64,000 bases of DNA from Burkholderiales bacterium. Its GTDB lineage: Bacteria; Pseudomonadota; Gammaproteobacteria; Burkholderiales; SHXO01. Under the pieces are notes generated by a model that was not told the DNA's origin, did not search any database, and saw only the letters and a list, made by a program, of their open reading frames with translations. The DNA is taken from assembly GCA_020854105.1 (NCBI GenBank), contig JADZGB010000009.1, positions 124,001 to 188,000 on the forward strand, written 5' to 3'. The position numbers and the translations under genes were made by a program. Below, piece by piece: positions 52,191-60,375 of this stretch (within the stretch, counting starts at the first letter, position 1; each line of letters opens with the position of its first letter).

Positions 52191-52982
52191 ATGAACATGC
52201 CCACGGTATTCGTCTCGCACGGCGCCCCTACCATGGCGCTGCAGCCCGGCGCAGCGGGCGAGGCGCTGCGCCGGCTCGGACCGCGCCTTCCCAGACCCGA
52301 ATCCATTCTCATGGTGTCTGCCCACTGGGAGACGCAGCCGGCGACGCTGAGCACGGCTGAACGGCCGGACACGATTCACGACTTCTTCGGCTTCCCGGAG
52401 CCGCTCTACCAGTTGCGCTATCCGGTGCCGGGTGCGCCGGCACTGGCGCAGCGCGCGGCAGGGCTGCTGCAGCAAGCCGGGATCGCGGCGAACCTCGATC
52501 CGAGGCGTGGCCTCGATCACGGCGCCTGGGTGCCGCTGCGCTATCTGTTTCCCGACGCGGACGTGCCCGTCACCCAGCTGTCGATCCAGCCGCAGCTCAG
52601 TCCGCTGCATCACTACCGCATGGGCGAGGCGCTGCGGCCGCTCACCGCGGAGGGCGTGCTGATCGTCGCGTCCGGCAGCCTTACGCACAATCTGGGCGAG
52701 TTTCGCATGCGCGGCGAGCAAGCACCGGCGTACGTGCGCGGCTTCCAGGAGTGGGTTCGCGACGCGCTCGAGAAACACGACCTGTGTGCGTTGATCGACT
52801 ATCGCACCCTGGCCCCGGAGGCCGTGCGGGCGCACCCGACCGACGAGCACTTGCTGCCGCTGTTCGTCGCCCTCGGCGCGGCAGGCGTCGGCCCGGTGCA
52901 TCGCTACACCGACGAGGTCACCTTCGGGGTGATCGCGATGGACGGGTACGTGTTCGGCGAGCGGGAGACCGCGCCCGCCTGA
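52191..52982 (+). CDS. DODA-type extradiol ring-cleavage dioxygenase (YgiD-like)
   Basis: 263-aa LigB-superfamily non-heme metal dioxygenase. The family's metal-site histidines are present: FVSHGAPTMAL (H10), ILMVSAHWET, GLDHGAWVPLRYLFP and the conserved SGSLTHNLGEF. 4,5-DOPA dioxygenases open catechol rings using Fe2+ or Zn2+. The short C-terminal SVTFG..AMDGYVFG end is complete. Likely co-transcribed with DoxX under the divergent LysR regulator, consistent with detoxification of catechols or quinols. Confidence 0.94.
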   Translation: MNMPTVFVSHGAPTMALQPGAAGEALRRLGPRLPRPESILMVSAHWETQPATLSTAERPDTIHDFFGFPEPLYQLRYPVPGAPALAQRAAGLLQQAGIAANLDPRRGLDHGAWVPLRYLFPDADVPVTQLSIQPQLSPLHHYRMGEALRPLTAEGVLIVASGSLTHNLGEFRMRGEQAPAYVRGFQEWVRDALEKHDLCALIDYRTLAPEAVRAHPTDEHLLPLFVALGAAGVGPVHRYTDEVTFGVIAMDGYVFGERETAPA

Positions 52983-53028
52983 GACAGGCAATCGTGGGCG
53001 ATGAACCGTGGTGTCCATCGCCCATCGT

Positions 53029-53754
53029 TCACACGATGCCGGTCAGATACAGCAGCACCGGCAGCAGCAGCGACGACAGCAGCGCGTTCAGCCCCATCGC
53101 CAGTCCGGAGAACGCACCGGCCTCCTCGCTCTCCTGGAACGCGCGCGCGGTCCCGATGCCGTGCGACGTCGTCCCGATGGCGAAGCCGCGCACCGCCGGA
53201 TCGTGCACCTTCAGCCAGTCCAGCAGCGTCGGGCCGATGACGGCGCCGATGATGCCGGTCGACACCACCAGGATCGCGGCGAGCGAAGGCGGCCCGCCGA
53301 GCTTCTCGACGATGCCCATCGCCACCGGTGCCGTGACGGACTTCGGCGCCAGCGCGAGCATGGTGCCGGTCGATGCGTCCAGCAGTCTGGCGATGCCCAC
53401 CGCAGACAACGCGGCCGTGATGCTGCCGGCGAACAGCCCCACGCAGAGCGGCATCAGCAGCCTGCGCAGTTTCGAGAAATTGAAGTACAGCGGCACCGCC
53501 AGCGCGACGGTCGCCGGCCCGAGCAGGAAGTGCACGAACTGCGCACCGGCGAAGTAGGTTGGATAGGGCGTGCCGGTAAGGACGAGCAGTGCCACCAGCG
53601 CCACGATCGCCATCAGCACCGGATTGAAGATCGGCTTTCGACCGGAACGGCGGAACAGCCAGTCGCCCAGCAGGTAGGCGCACACTGTCAGCGTGAGATG
53701 CAGCAGCGGCGAGGCCGAGAGGTAGACCCAGATCTCGGTGAGTGCCGGCTTCAT
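53029..53754 (-). CDS. lrgB: LrgB/CidB-family membrane protein
   Basis: 241-aa polytopic protein with about six or seven helices. LrgB signatures: QFVHFLLGPATVALAVPLY, LALAPKSVTAPVAMGI and GTTSHGIGTARAFQESE. LrgAB are holin/antiholin-like proteins or, in several bacteria and plants, pyruvate/glycolate transporters. The start at 53754 overlaps lrgA (ATGA, 4 bp), the universal arrangement. Probably one transcript with lrgA, the esterase and arsC upstream. Confidence 0.94.
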   Translation of the reverse strand: MKPALTEIWVYLSASPLLHLTLTVCAYLLGDWLFRRSGRKPIFNPVLMAIVALVALLVLTGTPYPTYFAGAQFVHFLLGPATVALAVPLYFNFSKLRRLLMPLCVGLFAGSITAALSAVGIARLLDASTGTMLALAPKSVTAPVAMGIVEKLGGPPSLAAILVVSTGIIGAVIGPTLLDWLKVHDPAVRGFAIGTTSHGIGTARAFQESEEAGAFSGLAMGLNALLSSLLLPVLLYLTGIV

Positions 53755-54119
53755 TCGTCTTCCGTCTCCACCGGCCCGAGCGGCGCCCGTTCGGCAAGGG
53801 CGCGGATGGTCAGTGCCGTGACCGCGAGCGTGACGATCGTGCCGATCACCACCGCGAGCACGATCGCCACCCATTCCTGGCGAATGCGCCCGGCGTGCAG
53901 CATCACGCCCACACCCGCCGGGACGAACAGCATGGACAGGTGCTGCAGCAGGCCGCTGGTGGTCGAGCGCAGCGCGTGGCCGAGGCCCGGGCGCAGCGCG
54001 ATGGCGGTGAACAGCAGAGCCATGCCGGCCACCGGGCCGGGCACGGCCAGATTCAGCAGCTGCGTGCCGGCCTCGCCGATGAGCTGGAAGACGAGCAGGA
54101 TGGCGAACGATTGCAGCAT
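53751..54119 (-). CDS. lrgA: CidA/LrgA-family membrane protein
   Basis: 122-aa holin-like protein with four helices (LQSFAILLVFQLIGEAGTQLL, VPGPVAGMALLFTAI, LSMLFVPAGVGVM, IVLAVVIGTIVTLAV) and the family motif PGPVAGM. A frame extends 18 codons upstream to 54173, but that stretch lies in a dispersed repeat (54125-54185), so the ATG at 54119 is preferred; it lacks a good ribosome-binding site. Partner of lrgB. Confidence 0.88.
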   Translation of the reverse strand: MLQSFAILLVFQLIGEAGTQLLNLAVPGPVAGMALLFTAIALRPGLGHALRSTTSGLLQHLSMLFVPAGVGVMLHAGRIRQEWVAIVLAVVIGTIVTLAVTALTIRALAERAPLGPVETEDE

Positions 54120-54124
54120 CGGCA

Positions 54125-54185
54125 GACCCGGCAGTGTCGGAAGATCCTTCGCGTTCGCTGCGGATGACACCATATCGGCAGTGTC
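54125..54185 (-). repeat. dispersed repeat (GTCATCC-GCGAAGGATCT type) between esterase and lrgA
   Basis: On the minus strand GTGTCATCCGCAGCGAACGC continues with GAAGGATCT, recalling the common bacterial repeat GTCATCC-GAGCG-AGCGAAGGATCT. CACTGCCGATATG and CACTGCCGG around it form an imperfect duplication. It is distinct from the CCCGGCGAAAGC family. Confidence 0.45.
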
Positions 54186-54864
54186 ATGTCGAGCCTCCGA
54201 ACGCCCGCTGCCAGTACCGGATCGGAATGCGACTCTGCAGCCGGTCCACTGCGCGTTCGATCAGCGCCGGATGCAATTCGTGCCCTACGCCGTGCGCGAT
54301 GTCGATCGTCACGTCGCCGTTGAGCGAGGCGAGGTGGTGCATCGCCATCTGCGCATGCCGGACCGGCATCACCCGGTCGGCATCCCCGTGCAGCAGATGG
54401 ATCGTGGTCCAGCGCGGTGCGACATCGGGCAGTGTGGCGTAGCGGCCGCCGAACGCCATCACCCGACCGCCGAGCCCGTCCTCGGCCTGGATCGCTTCCA
54501 GCGAGACGATCGCCCCCTGAGAGAACCCGCCCAGAGCGGTGGCGATCGGCGGCACCTTCCACTTCTCCTGTGCGGCGCGCACCATCGCGATCACCCGCGG
54601 CATGATGGCCGCGACCCGGGCGGGACGGTTCTCCTCGTCGATGCCGCGCACGGAAAACCACTGGCGTCCGCCGGGGCCGCTGTCGAACGGGGAGAATCCG
54701 CGCGGCGCGACGATTGCCGAGCTGGGGAAGATCTCGCGCAGCGCGCCTGCGAGCGGCATCAAGGATCCGGGCTCGTTGCCCACCCCGTGCAGCAGCACGA
54801 ACAGCTGCTGCGCCGCCCCGGTGCGGGGCGGCAGTTCGATGGCCGCGTCCAGCAGGTCGGTCAC
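54184..54864 (-). CDS. YpfH-like phospholipase/carboxylesterase
   Basis: 226-aa alpha/beta hydrolase of the carboxylesterase family (PF02230). Oxyanion region QLFVLLHGVGNEP, nucleophile GGFSQGAIVSLE, acid in LHGDADRVMPV and His in GHELHP. YpfH-type enzymes hydrolyse short acyl esters. GTG start at 54864 overlaps the arsC stop (GTGA), matching the common ypfH/arsC-like pairing; an upstream ATG frame is not supported. Located between arsC and lrgAB on the same strand. Confidence 0.9.
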   Translation of the reverse strand: MTDLLDAAIELPPRTGAAQQLFVLLHGVGNEPGSLMPLAGALREIFPSSAIVAPRGFSPFDSGPGGRQWFSVRGIDEENRPARVAAIMPRVIAMVRAAQEKWKVPPIATALGGFSQGAIVSLEAIQAEDGLGGRVMAFGGRYATLPDVAPRWTTIHLLHGDADRVMPVRHAQMAMHHLASLNGDVTIDIAHGVGHELHPALIERAVDRLQSRIPIRYWQRAFGGST

Positions 54865-55220
54865 AGCAGTTCCAGCACCTTCTCGGGCGGGCGGCCGATC
54901 ACCGCACGGTTGCCGCGCACGACAACGGGCCGCTCGATGAGGATGGGGTGGGAGGCCATGGCATCGAGCCACTCGGCCTCGCTCAAGCCGCGTCCCGCGA
55001 ACCGCGTCTTGAACACGTCCTCACCCCGGCGCACGAGCTGCTCCGCACGCAGACCGAGCTTGCCAAGCAGTTCGCGCAGTTGCTCCCGCGACGGTGGCGT
55101 CTTCAGATACTCGATCACGCGCGGCTCGATCCCGCGCTCGCGCAGCAGTTCGAGCGCAGTGCGACTCTTGCTGCATCGGGGGTTATGGTAGATGGCGATG
55201 TCTTCCTTCGATTCCGTCAT
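54861..55220 (-). CDS. arsC: ArsC-family reductase (glutaredoxin-dependent arsenate reductase-like)
   Basis: 119-aa thioredoxin-fold protein. Active site IYHNPRCSKSR (C16), conserved middle YLKTPPSREQLRELL, and IERPVVVRGNRAVIGRPPE at the C-terminus, where the conserved Arg residues bind arsenate. Members include true arsenate reductases and YfgD-type proteins of unknown substrate; without other ars genes the latter is possible. Upstream lies a repeat cluster, so the promoter is probably within 55221-55260. Confidence 0.92.
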   Translation of the reverse strand: MTESKEDIAIYHNPRCSKSRTALELLRERGIEPRVIEYLKTPPSREQLRELLGKLGLRAEQLVRRGEDVFKTRFAGRGLSEAEWLDAMASHPILIERPVVVRGNRAVIGRPPEKVLELL

Positions 55221-55264
55221 GCGTGCACTCCTTCATTGACATTTCCGGCGCGAGAGGTACTCCT

Positions 55265-55430
55265 CGTCATGCCGGGCAAGTCACACACTTCGTCATCCCG
55301 GCGCACGCCACACCCATCGTCATCCCCGCGCAAACCACACACCTCGTCATCCCGGCGGGTGAAAGCCTGCCCCGGTATGCCTTGATCCGGGGCCGGGATC
55401 CAGCAGTGGCGAAGTGCCGGGGCGAAGCCG
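55265..55430 (+). repeat. dispersed palindromic repeat with 26-27-bp tandem heads
   Basis: Head units CGTCATCCCGGCG start at 55265, 55291, 55318 and 55345 (steps 26, 27, 27 bp). Only the last continues into the full element (GTGAAAGCCTGCCCCGG ... CCGGGGCCGGGATCCAGC). It fills most of the arsC-pepN gap (55221-55444). Confidence 0.8.
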
Positions 55431-55444
55431 AGGTGCCAGCCCGC

Positions 55445-58096
55445 TCATGCCAGTGCCTTGCTCACTACCTCCAGGGCGTCCTTGGACAGGGTGTCCGTGG
55501 CGCGCATGCGGGTCAGCTGCACGCGCGCATGCGCCTGCCTCGTACCATCGAACTTCTTCCAGCGGTCGAACGCGCGCGCCAGGCGCGCGGCGATCTGCGG
55601 ATTGAGCGGGTCGAGCGCGAGGATCTGGTCGGCCGCGAAGGCATAGCCGGAGCCATCCGCGGCGTGGAAATGGCGCTGGTTGGCGCAGAAGGTGCGGATC
55701 AGCGCATACACCTTGTTCGGATTCTTCAGGTCGAAGGCCGGGTGCTGCGTGAGGCGCTTCACCTGCGTGAGCGTATCCGGCACGCGCGAACTCGCCTGCA
55801 CCGCCAGCCATTTGTCCACCACCAGCGGCTCGTGGTTCCACTTCGTGTAGAAGCGTTCCAGCGCCGGCCCGCGCTCGCTCCAGTCGCTGTTGGCGATGGC
55901 GATGAGCGCAGCCACCGCATCGGTCATGTTGTCCGCACCGTCGAACTGGCGCTGGCACAGCGCGCGCACCGGCTCGTCCTCCAGTTCCATGAGGTAGGAC
56001 AGGCACTGGTTCTTCAACGCACGCTGCCCGGCAGACGCCGCATCAGGGCTGTAGGAAGCGGCAACGTTGTACGCCTGGTAGGTCGCGAGCAGTTCACCGC
56101 GCAGGCTCTGCGCGATGTGCCGGCGCAACTGCAGGCGTGCTTCGTGGATCGCGTCCGGATCCACCACCTCCACCTGCTCCCCGACATAGGCTTCGCTCGG
56201 AAGGCTGAGCGCCTCCGCGGTGAAGGCGGGATCGCGCGCGGCATCGGCCAGATTGCGCTCGAACGCCTTGATGAACGCCGGCGGCACGTCCAGGCCCTGG
56301 TCCGAAGGGCTCTGCGCAATGGCACGCAGCAGGATGTTGAGCGCCAGACGCTGGCCCGCCTCCCAGCGGTTGAACGCGTCGGTGTCGTGCGCCATCAGGT
56401 GCGCGAGGTCGGCGTCGTCGAGATCGGTATCCAGCACCACGGGCGCGGAGAAGCCGCGCAGCAGCGACGGCACGGGACGGCTGGTCACGTCCACGAAGCT
56501 CAGCGTCGCCTCGCTGTCGGTGACCGAGAAGGTGCGCGAGGTGCCTGCCGCGCCCGGCTCGCCATCGAGCCGCAGTGGAATCTCCCGTCCGGATTCGTCG
56601 AGCAGTCCGAGCACCACGGGCAGTTGCAGCGGAAGCTTCTCCGGCTGTCCCGGGGTCGGTGCGGTGCGCTGGCGCAAGGTCAGCGTGAAGCGCGCTCGTG
56701 CCGCGTCGTACGCGCTGCGTACGCGAAGGTGCGGCGTGCCGGCCTGGTCGTACCAGCGGCGGAACAGCGTCAGGTCGACGCCGCTCGCGTCCTGCATCGC
56801 CTGCGCGAAGTCGTCGGTGGTCACGGCCTGGCCATCGTGCCGCTGGAAGTACAGGTCCATGCCCTTGCGGAACGCCTGCGCGCCGATCAGCGTGTGGATC
56901 ATGCGCACCACCTCGGCGCCCTTCTCGTACACGGTCGGTGTGTAGAAGTTGCTGATCTCCATGTACGACTGCGGACGTACCGGATGCGCCATCGGTCCCG
57001 CGTCCTCCGGAAACTGCGCCGCGCGCAGCTGGCGCACTTCCAGGATGCGCTGCACCGGCCGCGAATAGGTGTCCGCACCGAATTCCTGGTCGCGGAACAC
57101 GGTGAGGCCCTCCTTGAGCGAGAGCTGGAACCAGTCCCTGCAGGTCACGCGGTTTCCGGTCCAGTTGTGGAAATACTCGTGCGCCACCACGCGGTCGATC
57201 AGCATGAAATCCATGTCGGTGGCGATGTCGGGGCGGGCCAGCACGTACTTCGTGTTGAAGATGTTGAGTCCCTTGTTCTCCATCGCGCCCATGTTGAAGT
57301 CGCCGACTGCGACGATCATGTAGTGATCGAGGTCGAGTTCGAGCCCGAACACCTCCTCGTCCCACTTCATCGACTTCTTCAGTGCCTGCATGGCGAAGCC
57401 GCACTGGTCGAGCTTGCCCGGCTCGACGTAGATCGACAGCGTTACCGTGCGACCCGAGGCGGTCACGAAACGGTCCTCGAGCCTGTCGAGCCTGCCGGCG
57501 ACCAGGGCGAACAGATACGAGGGCTTGGGGAAGGGATCCTCCCATCTGGCCCAGTGCCTGCCGTCCTCCTCGTCGCCACGGCTGACCAGATTGCCGTTGG
57601 AGAGCAGTTCGGGATAGCGCGCGCGCTCGGCATGGATGGTGGCGGTGTAGCGCGCCATCACGTCGGGCCGGTCGAGGAAGTAGGTGATGCGGCGGAACCC
57701 TTCAGCCTCGCACTGGGTGAACAGCCCGTCCTTCGAGGCGTACAGGCCCATCAGCCTGGTGTTCAGCGCCGGCAGGATGCGCACGCGGGTCTCCAGTGTG
57801 AAGCTGTCGGGGACGCGCTCGAGCGTGAGCTGCCCGATATCCATCCTGTATTCGTTGCGCTCGAGCGTGCGGCCGTCGATCGCCACCGACTCCAGTTCGA
57901 GATCCTCACCGTCCAGGACCAGGGGCGCGTGGCGGTCGGCAGCTGCCGCGTTGCGTGCGATGCGCATGCTGGCACGCACGCGCGTGAAGGCCTCCTGGAT
58001 GTCGACGTCGAGATCGATGGCGGAAATCAGGAAGGCGGGCGGCGTATAGTCCTTCAGATGGACGGTGCGGGGCGGCGGGTTGAGCATGTTGATCAC
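55445..58096 (-). CDS. pepN: aminopeptidase N
   Basis: 883-aa M1 zinc metallopeptidase, cytosolic, releasing N-terminal residues from peptides. GAMEN exopeptidase motif at 270-274, zinc site HEYFHNWTGNRVTC (H306, E307, H310) with the third ligand Glu in LKEGLTVFRDQEF. The C-terminal helical domain of the gammaproteobacterial/betaproteobacterial PepN type is complete. Length is normal (E. coli 870). A Met three residues in (MLNPPPRTVHL) may be the true start. Confidence 0.95.
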   Translation of the reverse strand: MINMLNPPPRTVHLKDYTPPAFLISAIDLDVDIQEAFTRVRASMRIARNAAAADRHAPLVLDGEDLELESVAIDGRTLERNEYRMDIGQLTLERVPDSFTLETRVRILPALNTRLMGLYASKDGLFTQCEAEGFRRITYFLDRPDVMARYTATIHAERARYPELLSNGNLVSRGDEEDGRHWARWEDPFPKPSYLFALVAGRLDRLEDRFVTASGRTVTLSIYVEPGKLDQCGFAMQALKKSMKWDEEVFGLELDLDHYMIVAVGDFNMGAMENKGLNIFNTKYVLARPDIATDMDFMLIDRVVAHEYFHNWTGNRVTCRDWFQLSLKEGLTVFRDQEFGADTYSRPVQRILEVRQLRAAQFPEDAGPMAHPVRPQSYMEISNFYTPTVYEKGAEVVRMIHTLIGAQAFRKGMDLYFQRHDGQAVTTDDFAQAMQDASGVDLTLFRRWYDQAGTPHLRVRSAYDAARARFTLTLRQRTAPTPGQPEKLPLQLPVVLGLLDESGREIPLRLDGEPGAAGTSRTFSVTDSEATLSFVDVTSRPVPSLLRGFSAPVVLDTDLDDADLAHLMAHDTDAFNRWEAGQRLALNILLRAIAQSPSDQGLDVPPAFIKAFERNLADAARDPAFTAEALSLPSEAYVGEQVEVVDPDAIHEARLQLRRHIAQSLRGELLATYQAYNVAASYSPDAASAGQRALKNQCLSYLMELEDEPVRALCQRQFDGADNMTDAVAALIAIANSDWSERGPALERFYTKWNHEPLVVDKWLAVQASSRVPDTLTQVKRLTQHPAFDLKNPNKVYALIRTFCANQRHFHAADGSGYAFAADQILALDPLNPQIAARLARAFDRWKKFDGTRQAHARVQLTRMRATDTLSKDALEVVSKALA

Positions 58097-58203
58097 GAGC
58101 GGAAATCCGGAGAGTCGGTCAGGCCAAGTCTAACCTCAACCCGCTCTGTCCAGGCCAGGCACTCTTTCGCCCCCGGTCAGCCGACACATTCCAGGATCGC
58201 GAC

Positions 58204-59013
58204 ATGACCGCAAAGACCATTCTCGTCACCGGCGCGACGGACGGCATCGGCCGGGAGACTGCACGCCAGCTGCTCGCGCTCGGCCACCGGGTGCTCGTGC
58301 ACGGACGCAGCAAGGCCAGGGCCGAGGCGCGCGCGCGCGAACTGGCCCGGGAATCTCCCGGACACGCGCAACCGGTGTGGGGCGATCTGTCCGTGATGGA
58401 GCAGGTCGTGGCGCTCGCGCAGCAGGTGCGCGGGCACGCACCCGTGCTGGACGTGCTCGTGCACAACGCCGGCGTCTATCAGCACGAGCGTCGGCTCACC
58501 GCGGACGGCTTCGAGCTGACCATGGCGGTGAACCACTTCGCCCCCTTCCTGCTCACGCATCGGCTGTTGTCTGCCATCACGGCGGCTCCGGCCGGCCGCA
58601 TCGTCGTGGTCAGCTCCATGACGCATCAGGGCGCACGCCTGGATGTCAATGACTTCAGCTTCGCCCGGCGCTTCGACGGCTACGGTGCGTACAGCGCCTC
58701 CAAGCTGGCGAACGTGCTGTTCACTTCCGCGCTGGCACGCAGGCTGGTCGGTACGCCGGTGACGGTGAACGCCCTGCATCCCGGGGTGATCGGCACCAAG
58801 CTCCTGCGCGCTGCCTTCAGCATGCGCGGCGCATCCGTGGAGCAGGGCGCGCGCACCTCGGTATACCTCGCCACCTCCGAAGAGGTAGACGGTGTGACCG
58901 GCAGTTACTTCGTCGACTGCCGCAGGACGCAGCCCTCGAAGGCCGCGCGGGACGAGGCGCTCGCCGAGGCACTGTGGCAGGAGACCGAGCGGCAGCTCGC
59001 GCCGTTCCTGTAG
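58204..59013 (+). CDS. short-chain dehydrogenase/reductase (retinol dehydrogenase-like)
   Basis: 269-aa classical SDR. Cofactor motif TGATDGIG (9-16) with an Arg-containing second strand (VHGRSKARA) that suggests NADP(H); NAGVY, catalytic Ser in VVVSSMTH, and YSASK (Y163, K167). ALHPGVIGTKL and the C-terminal LATSEEVDGVTGSYF resemble the RDH11/13-like group acting on alcohols or carbonyls. Divergent from pepN, so it has its own promoter in 58097-58203. Substrate not assignable. Confidence 0.92.
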   Translation: MTAKTILVTGATDGIGRETARQLLALGHRVLVHGRSKARAEARARELARESPGHAQPVWGDLSVMEQVVALAQQVRGHAPVLDVLVHNAGVYQHERRLTADGFELTMAVNHFAPFLLTHRLLSAITAAPAGRIVVVSSMTHQGARLDVNDFSFARRFDGYGAYSASKLANVLFTSALARRLVGTPVTVNALHPGVIGTKLLRAAFSMRGASVEQGARTSVYLATSEEVDGVTGSYFVDCRRTQPSKAARDEALAEALWQETERQLAPFL

Positions 59014-59107
59014 AAAGGCTCCGCCGGGCTGCCCGGATCGGCCAGCGGGTCGGAGCTGGGAACGCGCATTGCCCGCATCGGGCATTTCCAGCCGACCGGG
59101 TGTGCTC

Positions 59108-60112
59108 ATGCGATCTGTCAGATCACGCCATCGTCAGCGCGTTGCGCTGTCGGCAGGTGCCGTCCTGCTCGCCGCCTGTGCCGTCTACGTGCAGTGGCGT
59201 GTGCGCCAGGCCGAGCGCGACAATCCGCCCCAGGGCCAGTTCATCGACGTGGACGGGGTGCGCCTGCACTACGTCGAGCAGGGCGAGGGCCCGCCCCTGG
59301 TGATCTTCCACGGCAACGGTTCGATGTTCGAGGAGATCCAGCGCAGCGGCGTGATGGCACGACTGGCACACGACTACCGCGTCATCCTGATCGACCGGCC
59401 CGGCTTCGGGCATTCCGAGCGGCCCGCGGATCGCGTATGGACGGCACGTGCCCAGGCGCGCCTGATGCGCGAGGCGCTGCGGCAACTGAAGGTCGAGCGT
59501 CCCATCGTCGTCGGCCACTCCTGGGGCGTGTTCGTGGCCTTGCGCCTCGCGCTGGCGGATCCGCACTACGTACGCAGCCTGGTACTCGCCTCCGGTTACT
59601 ACTTCCCGACGCCGAGGCTGGACGTCTTGCTCATGTCCGCGCCGGCGATTCCTCTCATCGGCGACCTCGTGCGCCACACCGTCTCGCCGCTGCTGTCGCG
59701 CATCATCTATCCGCTTCTGCTGCGCAGGAGCTTCGGACCCGCGCCGGTCAGCGAGGGCTTTCGCGGTTTCCCGGTGTGGATGGCGTTGCGGCCGCGGCAG
59801 CTGAAGGCGGCTGCGGCCGAGACTGCCATGATGATCCCCACTGCGGCCACACTGGGTCCGCGCTTCGCCGAGTTGCGCATGCCGGTCGTGCTGATCGCGG
59901 GAGAGGGCGACCGCGTGGCGCGCGCGCTGGCATTCGGCGCGGGTGCACGGCCTCATTCCGCACAGCGAGCTGCGGCTGGTGCCGGGAGCCGGGCACATGG
60001 TGCATCACAGCGCGCCCGAGGAAGTGCTGGCGGCGGTCGAGGTCGCCGCCAAGGCTGTCTAGTAATACCTTGGACTGTCCAGCATTCCCTTGCTGAATCT
60101 CGACGGGCGTAG
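59108..60112 (+). CDS. alpha/beta hydrolase with a frameshift near its 3' end
   Basis: A membrane-anchored alpha/beta hydrolase: N-terminal helix (VALSAGAVLLAACAVYV), then VRLHYVEQGEGPPLVIFHGNG, nucleophile GHSWG and acid in LIAGEGDRV. After GEGDRVA the frame turns into Arg/Gly-rich nonsense to 60112, while another frame restores the expected end (HSARVHGLIPHSELRLVPG, then GHMVHHSAPEEV) up to a TAG at 60060-60062. The break is one base in the GCGCGCGC run near 59917-59931. The catalytic His lies beyond it, so the encoded product would be inactive unless this is a sequencing error. Confidence 0.8.
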   Translation: MRSVRSRHRQRVALSAGAVLLAACAVYVQWRVRQAERDNPPQGQFIDVDGVRLHYVEQGEGPPLVIFHGNGSMFEEIQRSGVMARLAHDYRVILIDRPGFGHSERPADRVWTARAQARLMREALRQLKVERPIVVGHSWGVFVALRLALADPHYVRSLVLASGYYFPTPRLDVLLMSAPAIPLIGDLVRHTVSPLLSRIIYPLLLRRSFGPAPVSEGFRGFPVWMALRPRQLKAAAAETAMMIPTAATLGPRFAELRMPVVLIAGEGDRVARALAFGAGARPHSAQRAAAGAGSRAHGASQRARGSAGGGRGRRQGCLVIPWTVQHSLAESRRA

Positions 60113-60164
60113 GTTCGCGGCGACCCGGCCGCACCACGCAAGTGATGCAGCTTGCTCTGAAAGG

Positions 60165-60200
60165 CTTCTGCCACAGAGGACACAGAGGGCACGGAGAACA
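60165..60200 (+). repeat. dispersed CACAGAGGACACAGAGGGCACGG repeat
   Basis: CCACAGAGGACACAGAGG continues with GCACGGAGA. This purine-rich element occurs intergenically in many proteobacterial genomes. It lies in the gap before the SRPBCC gene (60113-60375), where nothing else was recognised. Confidence 0.5.
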
Positions 60201-60375
60201 ACCGGCCTGCCCTCGCACGAGGGTATGGACAGACGCGATGCTGGTGCCGCCGTGCTTTCGGCATGCCGCGGGCACGGTGGGAGAACGGGGGTTGCTGAGC
60301 GTCGATGACCGTACGCGCGACCCGGGCGATCCGGGGGCGCGCCTCCTGTTCATCACTCCCCGATGGAGAATTCCG

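Noticed and set aside
55265..55430. CRISPR-like array (four 13-bp heads at 26-27-bp steps)
   Set aside because: The spacers are only about 14 bp, the units belong to a dispersed palindromic repeat also found at other sites, and no cas genes are present.
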